Source: MR-S7 sp000400995
GTDB lineage: Bacteria > Pseudomonadota > Gammaproteobacteria > Burkholderiales > Burkholderiaceae_C
Assembly (NCBI RefSeq): GCF_045291395.1
Contig: NZ_CP152342.1
Location: forward strand, 1,426,001 to 1,490,000
DNA length: 64,000 nucleotides
Direction: 5' to 3'
Of the stretch, positions 26,575 to 34,980 are shown piece after piece. Under the pieces are notes generated by a model. That model did no database searches. It was given only the letters and a program-made list of their open reading frames with translations, and was not told the origin of the DNA. Every line of letters begins with the position of its first letter. The stretch's first letter is position 1. The translations under genes and the position numbers were made by a program.

Positions 26575-27300
26575 GGGCCGCCACGGAGAGGTAGCCCATG
26601 TCGAACTTCATCAACGGTGCCGTGGCGTACTTCTGCTGCAAGTAGGCCAGCAGAGCGGATTCGTCATTGCGGTCGATATCGGCGTCCAGGACGAACGCCT
26701 CCCCCTCGGCTCCCGTGCCACAGGGTCTTCGATGCCATTTCCAAATGTACTTACCACGGCCGACGACTTGAGCCCCGCATGGTTGGGTGACAAGGGGGTT
26801 CAGGCACAGCATCGCGGTGATCGACGTTCCCGAGAGGTGGGCGGCCACAGCTTCGTCGAGGACCGCAGCATGGCGATGAAAGCCACTATTCCTGAAGAAG
26901 TAGCACGTCCTGTGGAAGGACTGGTTCATCTCGAAGATTTTCGTTGTGCCGTACAGGGTCGATGAACTGCTGGTACTTCGCTTCGGCCTGCATACCCATG
27001 GCAGTGAACCAGATCAGCCGGAAATCGTGGGGCTGACTTGCCGATGACTGAAGCTGTCGGGCCGCCTTCGACACAATCCCTGAAAGGCGGTTGTTGCGCA
27101 CCAACGGCAGCGAGGTATCGTGAATCTCTCCCCTGCCGAGAACCTGGGCGCGTTGCTCAAGATACGCGGCGTCATCGAGCTTCTTTTTTCTCGCTCAGGA
27201 CCTTGGTCGCACCGAATGACGCGAGGAAACCCGACTTTTCCTTGCTGGATGTCGGAATGTCGTCAACGGTGACACTTCAGTGTTCGAGCAACAGACGCGC
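26575..27300 (-). pseudogene. decayed hypothetical gene with several frameshifts
   Basis: Reading across frames on the minus strand gives one continuous protein-like text: EKSGFLASFGATKVLSEKK, then LIWFTAMGMQAEAKYQQFID, TTKIFEMNQSFHRTCYFF, AAVLDEAVAAHLSGTSITAM and ALLAYLQQKYATAPLMKFDM. At least three frame changes are needed, so it is broken. The early beta-rich part with spaced acidic and Lys residues could be a nuclease-like fold, but I cannot name the family. Confidence 0.45.
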
Positions 27301-27339
27301 ATAGGATGCAATGGCCATGTTCGACGCGCATCTCCGACT

Positions 27340-27729
27340 TCAAGCCGTCTTGGCAAACAGCGCCACCGCCGGCAGCCTCTTGAAGTGGGCATCGCAAGTG
27401 AGCAATTCCGCCCCCTGGTGGCGCGCCGTCGCGTAGACGATGGCATCGGCGGTGGCCAGCTTGTATTTGCGATGCAAGTCTGACGCCAGAAGGGAGATGG
27501 CAGTATCCAGGGGCACGACGACGCACTTCTGGGTATACGCGATCACCTGGTCGGCCTGTTCTTCGCCGAGTTCACGCACCAGCCACTTCGACAGTTCGAG
27601 CTACACGATGGTCGGCATGATGCACTGCGCTTTTTCCGGGAACTGCTGGCCCAGTTGCTTGCCCAGCACGCCGCCGGTGAACCATTCGATCCAGGCCGAG
27701 GTGTCGACCACCCGCAGCGGCGGCGCCAT
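27340..27729 (-). pseudogene. VapC-like PIN-domain toxin with a nonsense codon
   Basis: The ATG at 27729 begins MAPPLRVVDTSAWIEWF, with the first PIN Asp at residue 9. After residue 42 an in-frame TAG (27603-27601) interrupts it, and the same frame then continues with LATADAIVYATARHQGAELLTCDAHF, the rest of the PIN active site. Intact length would be 129. VapC toxins are ribonucleases that cut tRNA or rRNA. One point mutation seems to have killed it. Its start overlaps the antitoxin stop by one base (TGATG). Confidence 0.82.
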
Positions 27730-27928
27730 CAGTAGCGGTCCTTGCGGTCGCGATAGCCGTCGGTGCGATGCTGGCCAGTTCATCCAGTTCGGGCACCGGC
27801 ATGACCAGCACGCCCTTGCCCTTGGGAGTGAACAGGAATTCCTGCCCGGCTCGGCAGTGCTTTTCTTTGCACACGGCTTTGGGGATGGATATCTGGAACT
27901 TGCTCGACAAGGTGGCGGTAACGGTCAT
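27729..27928 (-). pseudogene. AbrB/SpoVT-type antitoxin, frameshifted
   Basis: MTVTATLSSKFQISIPKAV is a swapped-hairpin AbrB DNA-binding N-terminus; FTPKGKGVLVMPVPELDELA follows. Near 27770 the frame shifts by one base, and the other frame gives the expected end TDGYRDRKDRY and a TGA that overlaps the toxin start. Antitoxin and toxin are therefore both damaged, which is consistent with loss of the toxin first. Confidence 0.75.
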
Positions 27929-28081
27929 TTTCGCACCCTTGTTTCATCAATAGATTTTTGGTAAGAGTACGCGCCTTTGCATTGGGCAGCCAACCACTTC
28001 CGTCCAAGATCTGTTGCTCACTATCGACCGAAAGAAACGCCGCGGGCTCTGACCTGGCCGATCCGTGCCGAATAGAAGCCG

Positions 28082-29104
28082 CTACTCGGGGCGCGCCTCG
28101 ATGGTGGTCCACCAAGGCAGCGGGCGGCGCACCTGAATGGGCAGCGTGCGCTGGAGCATGGCGAGCGTGCGGTCCACGTCGTCCAGCGGGTAGCTGCCGA
28201 GCACGGCAAGCTGGGCTACCTCGGGCGCCACGGCCATGTGCCCGCGACGGTAGCGGGCGAGTTCAGCGATCACCTCGCCCAGCGGGATGTCCTGCGCCAG
28301 CAGGACGCCGCGAGACCAGGCTTCGCGCGCCGGGTCGGCTGCCGCCAGTGCGTCCAGGTTTTCGGCGGTGAAGCTGACCTGCTGGCCGGCGCTGACGGTG
28401 CCGCTTTCGGTACCGGCGGCCAGGGCGACCTGGACCGCACCTTCGTACACTGCCAGTTGGGTGCGGCCGTCTTCGCCTAGCCGCACGTTGAATCGGGTGC
28501 CCAAGGCGCGCATGCGCCCGTGCGCGGTATCGACGACAAAAGGGCGGCCCGTCGTGTCGATGGCGGTCTGTACGAGGATTTCGCCGCTGCGAAGGTGCAG
28601 CCGGCGTAGGCCGGCGCGGTAGTCCTGGTCGAGCGCGGTGGCGCTGCCGATCCACAATTGCGTGCCATCGGCAAGGCGAACTTCGCGCCGTTTGCCGGTG
28701 GCGGTGCGATAGTCCGCGCCCCAGGCCAACAGGGTGCCCATGACGCCAGGCTGACCCCACATCGTCCAGCCGAGCATCGCACCAGTACCAGCCATAGCGG
28801 CCACGCTCAGAATGACGCGACGTCTGGACAGTCGGGCGCCGACCGTCTGCAGAGTGTCGGCGGCCAGCCGCGACGAGGCGTCACCCTGCAGAGGCTGAAA
28901 GCGGTGGCTGACATGCTCAACTAAGGCCCAGGCGGTACGGCTTTCCTCGTTGGCAGCCAGCCAGTCCCGCCAGCACGCCTTGTCGGCGTCGGTGGCGCTG
29001 CCGGATTGCAGCAGCGAGAACCATGCGGCGGCCTGTTTCATGGCCTCGTGCGAGGGCACGGCGAAGTTGGCCTGTTGCGGCAGATCGAAGGGAGAGGCGC
29101 TCAT
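28082..29104 (-). CDS. FecR-type anti-sigma regulator
   Basis: 340 residues. The N-terminal cytoplasmic part (1-85, with AAWFSLLQSGSATDADKACW and WRDWLAANEE) is the sigma-binding DUF4880-like segment. A single membrane helix follows at about 95-115 (VILSVAAMAGTGAMLGW), then a periplasmic FecR beta-rich domain and an STN-like end. It relays the receptor signal to FecI. The start overlaps the sigma-factor stop by four bases (ATGA). Confidence 0.9.
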   Translation of the reverse strand: MSASPFDLPQQANFAVPSHEAMKQAAAWFSLLQSGSATDADKACWRDWLAANEESRTAWALVEHVSHRFQPLQGDASSRLAADTLQTVGARLSRRRVILSVAAMAGTGAMLGWTMWGQPGVMGTLLAWGADYRTATGKRREVRLADGTQLWIGSATALDQDYRAGLRRLHLRSGEILVQTAIDTTGRPFVVDTAHGRMRALGTRFNVRLGEDGRTQLAVYEGAVQVALAAGTESGTVSAGQQVSFTAENLDALAAADPAREAWSRGVLLAQDIPLGEVIAELARYRRGHMAVAPEVAQLAVLGSYPLDDVDRTLAMLQRTLPIQVRRPLPWWTTIEARPE

Positions 29105-29646
29105 GGCAAGGCGGTGGCGCCCTGCGCCAGGCTGCGCGCTTCGAGCTGCATGCAGTGCAGCATGGCCCGGGTGATGTAGTGACCTACCATGCGCGAGGAC
29201 ACGCCAAGTTCGCGCGCGACTTCCTGATGCGTCATGCCGCAGGCCGTGGCCAGGACGAAGGCGCGGGCGGCCTTGGATGGCAGATGGCACAGCATGCGGT
29301 CTACCTCGTACAGTGCCTGCAGCACCGCGACCTGCTCTTCGGCCGAGGGCGCAAACGCCTCGGGCCGGATAGCAAGGGTTTCCAGCCAAGCACGTTCAAG
29401 CTCGCGATGCCGCCAGAGGTCGATGCACAGTCCGTTGGCGATGGTGCGCAGGTAGGCTCGCGCTTCCGGGTCGCTGTCGAAGGACCGGGGGCGAACGATC
29501 AATCGAACAAAGGTGTCCTGGGCGAGGTCTGCCGCATCGCTGGCGTCGCCCAGCCTGCGGCGCAACCAACCCTGCAGCCAACTGTGATGGTCACTATAGA
29601 GATTTTCGACGTGTTGTTGCTGAAGCGCGAACTCTGCGGTGCCCAC
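29101..29646 (-). CDS. FecI-like extracytoplasmic-function sigma factor
   Basis: 181 residues from a GTG at 29646 that has an AGGAAGG ribosome site; a longer frame from a TTG at 29697 lacks one. Sigma-2 (YSDHHSWLQGWLRRRLGDASDAADLAQDTFVRL) and sigma-4 (MTHQEVARELGVSSRMVGHYI) regions are intact. FecI-type factors transcribe the receptor gene once FecR signals. A Fur-box candidate lies just upstream, so iron likely represses it. The cognate receptor at 23.7-26.2 kb is frameshifted, so the circuit may now lack its input. Confidence 0.9.
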   Translation of the reverse strand: MGTAEFALQQQHVENLYSDHHSWLQGWLRRRLGDASDAADLAQDTFVRLIVRPRSFDSDPEARAYLRTIANGLCIDLWRHRELERAWLETLAIRPEAFAPSAEEQVAVLQALYEVDRMLCHLPSKAARAFVLATACGMTHQEVARELGVSSRMVGHYITRAMLHCMQLEARSLAQGATALP

Positions 29647-29693
29647 GATACCCTTCCTGCGCCCGGATGGCCGACAGGAAGTTGGGCTCAAGG

Positions 29694-29716
29694 GCAAATG
29701 AGAATTAACCGCATTC
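29694..29716. promoter_or_regulatory. candidate Fur box upstream of fecI
   Basis: AAATGAGAATTAACCGCATT at 29696-29715 resembles the Fur consensus, with the AATGAGAATTA core kept. It lies about 50-70 bases upstream of the sigma-factor GTG, the usual place in iron-regulated fecI operons. Confidence 0.5.
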
Positions 29717-30130
29717 TATAGGATTCGCAGGGTGAATACGACGGAGCGGGCAGGGAAGCGCTCGGTGCACTCCCGATTGCATATTGTGCGCTGAAGCACT
29801 CTCAATCTTTGGCACCGCCGGCAATCGCCTACCCGAGACCCGGTCCGCACTGGCGCTCGATGGTAAACGCAGGCCGGCCTGCCGTGCTCGTCCAGCACAA
29901 GCCACGACGGGTCCAGCGCCAGGGGGAACACTTGGTGCAGCAGCATGGTTGCGGCGACAAAGGGCGGGAGCACCGCGGCCAGGTAGTGGTTGCTCCAGAC
30001 CGGAAACACGGCCCGCGGATCCGCAGAGAGCCTGCTCAAGCTGGGCCACAAGCGGTTTCGGTATCGCGAGCACGAGCTCGCCGCTCGCGAGTTCGCGAGG
30101 CTTTTGTGCTGCGGCCACTGCGCCCCTGCT
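29716..30130 (-). pseudogene. FhuF-like ferric-siderophore reductase remnant
   Basis: The minus-strand text WPSLSRLSADPRAVFPVWSN, YLAAVLPPFVAATMLLHQVF and LALDPSWLVLDEHGRPA resembles the middle of FhuF-type ferric iron reductases. The upstream part (ELVLAIPKPLVAQLEQAL) is in another frame and the C-terminal [2Fe-2S] cysteine cluster is not recognisable. Such reductases release iron from siderophores in the cytoplasm. Together with the receptor and FecIR it points to a decaying siderophore locus. Confidence 0.5.
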
Positions 30131-30226
30131 TGTCAACGCCCGTGCCGCTCGATATGACTCCTATAGGACACAAGTGTCTTTGTCGGGGCTTGACCTGCCT
30201 TTCGGCCGGTTCGCAAAAGGATTCCT

Positions 30227-30710
30227 ATGCTCCATTCGACCTCTCCGCATATCCTGCCCGGCGATCACGATGTCGCGCCGGCATGGAAGGGCGTCGTGCG
30301 CTTCTTGCACATCACTCCCCGCGCCTTCCTTCCTATGGAGTCGTTCGACGAAATCACCCTCGTCGCTGGAAAGGGAATCGTGGGCGACAGATACATGATC
30401 GGCCGGGAGGCCGGCTTCTATTCGCACAAGCCGGAGAAAGGACGGCAGATCACCCTGTTCGAGATCAAAACGATGGAGGTGCTGGCCCGGGATGCGATGA
30501 TCGAGCTTCTGCCACAGGAGCACCGGCGCAACGTCACCGTGCAGGGTGTGCCGTTGATCCACTGTGACCGTGTGCTGAGTCCCGCAGAGCGTGATTTCGT
30601 CCGGGGAGGTCGCGTGCCGTTCGGTGCCATGATTCTGCATAGGCCGGCTGCGCCGACCGACAAGCCAGCGCCCGCCTTCGCGGTGATTGTCGCTACGGTA
30701 TGGCCTGGAC
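30227..30710 (+). pseudogene. MOSC-domain protein, 3'-truncated
   Basis: The ATG has an AAAGGA site. The first 130 residues look like a MOSC domain: VRFLHITPRAFLPMESFDEI, LVAGKGIVGDRYMIGREAGF, GRQITLFEIKTMEVL and PQEHRRNVTVQGVPLIH. The family's C-terminal Cys region after the GVPL block is not present; the frame instead runs on antisense through an MFS remnant. MOSC proteins bind sulfur-carrier intermediates or handle molybdenum cofactor. A GACACAAGTGTC palindrome at 30167-30178 lies upstream. Confidence 0.65.
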
Positions 30711-30727
30711 TGAGCGGCGCTTTGTGC

Positions 30728-30930
30728 TTACGCGCTGCTTGGGGCCTGACCTTCCTGCGGGTTGGCCGGCTCCGCAGGCAGCAGCAGAACGACGGATGCG
30801 GTGCAGATCGCTATGTCGGCCATGGCCAGAAAAAGGGTCGTAAAGCTCGAAGCCTTGATCATCGGGCCCAGCAGCCACACCGCGAGCGAGCTGATTCCCA
30901 GCGAAATGGTCAAACGCATGCCCACCGCGT
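30728..30930 (-). pseudogene. MFS transporter, 3' remnant
   Basis: The frame GMRLTISLGISSLAVWLLGP, SFTTLFLAMADIAICTASVV and a stop looks like the last two helices and tail of a major facilitator. Everything upstream is replaced by the aldolase gene. The head-on junction with the MOSC remnant marks a deletion or insertion point at about 30710-30728. Confidence 0.55.
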
Positions 30931-30943
30931 GTCCCCCTTGCTG

Positions 30944-31741
30944 TCAATCAATGCAGTGCGGATCGATGGCGAGAGCCTTTCGTGCGTAGTATTCGAACGT
31001 CCGTTTGGATCGCTTGGGAGTCAGGATCCAATCCCGGGCTTGCCTGCCCAACTCTGGATCAATAGGCTTGATGGTCCCCGACGCCATTGCCGCGAGCTGA
31101 AGTCTCGCGGTCCTCTCGATGTGATGTGCCAGTACATAGGCTTCATCCATGGACGATGTCGCAACCAGCTGACCATGGTGCGCCAAAAGTATCGCCTTTT
31201 TATCCCCCAGCGCTTCTGCAATGAGTTCCCCCTCTTCGTTGCCTACAGGAATCCCTGGCCAATGTGGAAGGAACGCGCAGTTGTCATAGAGTACGGCCGA
31301 ATCCATGCAGGTTACCTCGAGCGGGACTTCGAGCGTTGATAGCGCTACGATGTGAAAGGGGTGGGTGTGCACAATGCAATTCACATTCGGCTTCTGTTTG
31401 TATATCCAGATATGGAACCTATTGGCCGCATTGGCCATTCCGTCGCCTTCGAGAACGTTGAGATCATCGTCGATCAGCAACAGATTGCTGGCCGTTGCCT
31501 CGTCCATGCCGATGCCGAATCGCTGTGTGTAGTAGGTGTTAGCTTGAGGACCTCGAACGGAAATCTGCCCAGACATGCCAGAGTCGTGTCCCGCGGCGTG
31601 AACCATGCGACAGAGCAAAGCAAGACGCTGGCGTAGGGTCCATTGCGGCCCATCCGAAAAATGCTTTTCCATTTGCGCAAGCGCTTTCTCGGCCAGCTCA
31701 TCCTTGGAAAGCTCGCAGGTGTTCTTCATCGACGTATCCAT
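30944..31741 (-). CDS. class II aldolase/adducin family protein
   Basis: 265 residues. The metal site is HTHPFH with H125 and H127, and a third His in ILLAHHGQ (188-189); AGHDSGMSGQISVRG at 50-64 is the phosphate/substrate loop. Family members are fuculose-phosphate or ribulose-phosphate aldolases/epimerases or decarboxylases. The start at 31741 has a GGGGAG site and lies four bases after the Bug-protein gene, so it is likely its catabolic partner. Substrate unknown. Confidence 0.88.
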   Translation of the reverse strand: MDTSMKNTCELSKDELAEKALAQMEKHFSDGPQWTLRQRLALLCRMVHAAGHDSGMSGQISVRGPQANTYYTQRFGIGMDEATASNLLLIDDDLNVLEGDGMANAANRFHIWIYKQKPNVNCIVHTHPFHIVALSTLEVPLEVTCMDSAVLYDNCAFLPHWPGIPVGNEEGELIAEALGDKKAILLAHHGQLVATSSMDEAYVLAHHIERTARLQLAAMASGTIKPIDPELGRQARDWILTPKRSKRTFEYYARKALAIDPHCID

Positions 31742-31745
31742 CTGA

Positions 31746-32720
31746 TCACTCCCCTTTAATTCCATTGGCCTTGATGACCTCGGACCACTTGGCACTTTCT
31801 GACTTTATGAATTGCCTGAACTCGGCAGGCGTACTCGCAACCGGAACGGCTCCCTGGTCCGCCAAGCGTTTCACGATCTGCGGATCTTGCAAAACACGCC
31901 GAACTTTGAATGCCAGCAGATCAACGATGGTCTTGGGCGTACCTGCGGGCGCGAACAGGCCATACCAGTTCTCGGCTACCACGCCGGGATAACCCAGTTC
32001 GGTCAACGTCGGTACATCGGGCAGAAGCGGCGATCGCTGAGCGCCCAAGGTCGCCCAGAGTTTCACCTTTCTCGACTTCACAAAAGGCTGAAACGTGAAA
32101 TAGGTGTCGATCATGATCGGCACATGCCCAGCGACCAGGTCGGTTACGGCCGGCCCGCCACCTTTGTATGCGATGTGCTGAAGAGGAATGCCGGAAGCGC
32201 TTGCTAGCCTCGCACCAGACAGATGGAACACGGTCCCCACGCCCGAACTGGCGATGACTCCTACGGCAGGATCTTTGCGCACCGTCTCGGCGAAATCCGC
32301 AAACGAAGATTCGGCGCGGTCGCCAGAAGCCGCCAACACGATCAGCGCGCTGATCATTTGCGTGATCGCTTCGAAGCCTTCGATTGGATCGACGTTCGTT
32401 CTGTAGAAGTTCGGCGCGATCACGTGGTTTGCAGGACCAACCAACAAGGTGTAGCCGTCAGCGGCCGACCTGCCAGCATAGTCTGACCCGATCACGCCGC
32501 CAGCGCCTGGCCTGTTTTCGATGATGACCGGCTGACCCAGCTCCGTAGAAAGCCGTTGCCCTATCAACCGAGACGTTGTGTCCGCTCCACCGCCAGGCGG
32601 AAACGGAACGACAAGGCGTACCGGCTTGGCCGGATATTCCTGCGCTGCTACCCAAGGGGCGAAGCCGCTTCCAAAAATTAAGAAACAGGCTGTCAAATAA
32701 AGTGACGCTTTCTTCGGCAT
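31746..32720 (-). CDS. Bug/TctC family periplasmic solute-binding protein
   Basis: 324 residues with a Sec signal peptide cut near VAAQEYPAKP. The hallmarks VRLVVPFPPGGGADTTSRLI, ENRPGAGGVIGSDY and VPTLTELGYPGVVAENWYG identify the Bug family of tripartite tricarboxylate transporter receptors, which bind carboxylates in the periplasm. No TctA/TctB membrane genes are near, as is common for Bug genes in Burkholderiales. Upstream of the aldolase in one unit and divergent from a LysR regulator. Confidence 0.93.
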   Translation of the reverse strand: MPKKASLYLTACFLIFGSGFAPWVAAQEYPAKPVRLVVPFPPGGGADTTSRLIGQRLSTELGQPVIIENRPGAGGVIGSDYAGRSAADGYTLLVGPANHVIAPNFYRTNVDPIEGFEAITQMISALIVLAASGDRAESSFADFAETVRKDPAVGVIASSGVGTVFHLSGARLASASGIPLQHIAYKGGGPAVTDLVAGHVPIMIDTYFTFQPFVKSRKVKLWATLGAQRSPLLPDVPTLTELGYPGVVAENWYGLFAPAGTPKTIVDLLAFKVRRVLQDPQIVKRLADQGAVPVASTPAEFRQFIKSESAKWSEVIKANGIKGE

Positions 32721-32849
32721 AAAACCTCCCCTTATGGAGTTCTAGTTGTCACGGTTGATTTGCGTTATGGTGTACTCGGGACGGTAGATCCACAATCTGG
32801 AAATTTCTTTCAAGGCCATCGGATTTCCCGAAAGCGATAGAAGAGCGCC

Positions 32850-33758
32850 ATGAAACTAGATTTGCAGGACCTTAAGCTGGTTGCCGCGATAGCACAGTCG
32901 GGCAGCATCACCGCGGGCGCTGCCGCCAGTCATTTGGCGACCGCCTCAGCAAGCGAGCGGCTCAAGGTTCTTGAGACCAGCCTTGGAGCCGCCATGTTTC
33001 ATCGGGAACCGCGGGGGGTCACTCTGACAGCAGCCGGCTCTGTGCTCGTCCGCCATGCGCATGCATTGCTAGCTCAGGTCGACGTGCTGCAACTCGAGCT
33101 ATCGCATCTAAAACAGGGGCTTCAGGGGGAGGTTCGCGTCGTGACGAACTTCGTGGCCAGGGCTCGCTTGCTAGATACGGCATTGATTGCCTTTCTGAAA
33201 ACCAATCCACGCATCAATGTCGTGTTGGAGGAGGCGTCGAGTGCCGATGCTTTGAAGATGATCCAACAAGGAAAGGCTGATCTAGGCGTAGCGGCACTGA
33301 GCGATGCGCACGCTGACCTTGCATGCCGTCAAATGTTCATCGACCAGCTGGTCGCCGTGACGACACGAACTCATTTAGTCACCACACGAAAGGAAGTGCA
33401 GTTCGCAGAGCTGCTGAACTACGACTTTCTGCCATTCAGCGCCAGCTCTGCATTGCAAAGCTATTTAGACTCGAAAGCTTTGGAGCTTGGCCGTGACCTT
33501 AAAGGCAGGATTGCTGTAAATAACCTTTCGACCCTTTGCCGAATGGTGGAAGCTGGTGTCGGGGTCGGTGTTGCTCCCTACAGCCTGGTGGCTTCCTTGC
33601 GCCGTACATTAGCCATCGCACTTACGCCAATCCAGGAGACCTGGAGCAGGCGCAGAATCGGCATCTTCTGGAAACCAGACATGCCTCGCGACTGTTCAGC
33701 CTATCGCTTAATCGACTGCCTGTCAGACGTCATGCTGCCGGACGATCGCTCATCGTAA
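32850..33758 (+). CDS. LysR-family transcriptional regulator
   Basis: 302 residues. N-terminal winged HTH (MKLDLQDLKLVAAIAQSGSI to about residue 60) and a C-terminal effector-binding domain. Divergent from the Bug-aldolase pair across a 129-base gap, the standard layout for a LysR activator of a catabolic operon. Likely senses the carboxylate taken up or made by those genes. Confidence 0.9.
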   Translation: MKLDLQDLKLVAAIAQSGSITAGAAASHLATASASERLKVLETSLGAAMFHREPRGVTLTAAGSVLVRHAHALLAQVDVLQLELSHLKQGLQGEVRVVTNFVARARLLDTALIAFLKTNPRINVVLEEASSADALKMIQQGKADLGVAALSDAHADLACRQMFIDQLVAVTTRTHLVTTRKEVQFAELLNYDFLPFSASSALQSYLDSKALELGRDLKGRIAVNNLSTLCRMVEAGVGVGVAPYSLVASLRRTLAIALTPIQETWSRRRIGIFWKPDMPRDCSAYRLIDCLSDVMLPDDRSS

Positions 33759-33845
33759 ATATTGATGGTGCTCTAGATCGACTAGCACTTAGCTTGGCAC
33801 GGCTTCGTCTGCTCGTGCTTGTTCGGGCGACTGCGGATGGGAGCG

Positions 33846-33876
33846 AAAAACCCCTACCACCTTGCGGCGGTAGGGG
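33846..33876 (-). terminator. intrinsic terminator
   Basis: On the minus strand a hairpin with a CCCCTACC stem at 33876-33851 is followed by TTTTT (33850-33846). It ends the minus-strand integrative-element block just after the maturase/helicase chimera stop at 33892. Confidence 0.8.
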
Positions 33877-33891
33877 CGAACATTACGCGGC

Positions 33892-34320
33892 TTAGCGTCC
33901 CGCGTCGGTGTCGGTGCGGCTGGTGCCGACCTCGTCCTTGTCGAGCTCCAACTGCTTGAGCAGTTCGCGCTGGCGCACCAGCAGTTCGGTGAGCTTGCGC
34001 TTATGCTCGAACGGCCGGGCCAACTCCAGCTGCAGATCCTCCCGCCGCCGCTGGTCTTGCGCATGCAACGCGACGCGGCGCTCGACCGCCTCGATCGTCA
34101 TCGGCAGGTTGCCATCCGGGAACACTGCCCCGGTGTCGTAGGTGAACATCCAGCGTCGGCCATCGATGATCCGGTAGTACTTGTCGTACACCCAGGGCGA
34201 TGACTTCTTCGGATGCCTGCGCTTGGCCCATTGCCACACTGTCGTCCACACCAAGTGGTCCAGCTTCTGGAAGGTGTCCTTTACGGGTTGAGAAACGGTC
34301 CGCCAGGTGGCGGCGCAAGA
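33892..34320 (-). pseudogene. chimera of a group II intron maturase tail and an element helicase tail
   Basis: The frame reads DTFQKLDHLVWTTVWQWAKR, RHPKKSSPWVYDKYYRII and DGRRWMFTYDTG, which is a group II intron maturase-specific domain. It then changes to PMTIEAVERRVALHAQDQRR and LELARPFEHKRKLTELLVRQ, the C-terminal coiled region of large helicase/methylase proteins of integrative elements. The join is at about the DTG/AVFPDG point. No reverse-transcriptase core and no intron ribozyme domain V is seen. Non-functional. Confidence 0.6.
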
Positions 34321-34511
34321 CGGTGCAGCGGAGCTGCGCTGAGCGGGTAACGACCGCTACGCCCGAGCGGACTCGGGATCGCCGGATGGCGAGTGCGGGC
34401 CAAGGCCCGGAATGCAGGGCCAGTCTGCCCGAACCAGCGAAGTCCGTGCCGCGGAGATCATGTTCCGCCCGCGCAAAGGTCCACCCTGGCGGGCGATTTG
34501 CGGTGGCGACG

Positions 34512-34892
34512 TCAGAGCCTGCCCCCGCGCTGCAGGAACAAGGGCCGGCCCAGATCCCAGCCCAGATCGCCGGACGCCAGCACGGAGATGCGGTGCGGCG
34601 CTATGGCCTCAAGGCTGGAAACCTCGTATCCGGCATCTTGGTGCAGGGCAAGCCCGCGCACGTCGACGCACAGTAGCGCAGCCTCGCCGGGGTGGGGCCA
34701 CGCCTCTCCGTAGAGCCAGTGGCTGTCGTGCATGGCCGTCCAGGACGGGAACATGAAGACCGCCGCCACGGTTTCAATCTGAGCTGAAAGCGGCCCGATC
34801 CTGGGCTGCAGCCCCTCGCGCAGGATGCCGGCAACAAAGATGGCGGCCGTCACATGCAGGCAGGCAGACAGGTGCGTATAAACAGGGTTCAT
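34512..34892 (-). CDS. integrative-element hypothetical protein
   Basis: 126 residues from the ATG at 34892, with a GAGAGG site. It begins MNPVYTHLSACLHVTAAIFV, includes FMFPSWTAMHDSHWLYGEAW and LALHQDAGYEVSSLEAIAPH, and has no signal peptide or known domain that I recognise. Its composition and its place among other cargo genes support a real gene. A terminator-like hairpin separates it from the gene upstream. Confidence 0.55.
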   Translation of the reverse strand: MNPVYTHLSACLHVTAAIFVAGILREGLQPRIGPLSAQIETVAAVFMFPSWTAMHDSHWLYGEAWPHPGEAALLCVDVRGLALHQDAGYEVSSLEAIAPHRISVLASGDLGWDLGRPLFLQRGGRL

Positions 34893-34936
34893 CGCAAAGA
34901 CCTCTCGAATGAAAGATTCGGTATCGGAAAAAGAAG

Positions 34937-34962
34937 CACCGATCCGAGGCAGCGGACCGGTG
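34937..34962 (-). terminator. hairpin followed by a T-rich run
   Basis: On the minus strand a 10-bp stem (CACCGGTCCG with its partner, one G-T pair) around a six-base loop is followed by CTTCTTTTTCC. It lies between two cargo genes and 45 bases upstream of the next start, so it could be the end of the upstream gene or an attenuator of the downstream one. Confidence 0.65.
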
Positions 34963-34980
34963 TGGATCAGGCGATCAGCG

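Noticed and set aside
30227..31339. 370-codon frame as one MOSC fusion protein
   Set aside because: Only the first part resembles MOSC; the rest is antisense to the MFS remnant and the aldolase gene.
33892..34500. An active group II intron
   Set aside because: No reverse-transcriptase core or domain V; the maturase tail is fused to another gene.
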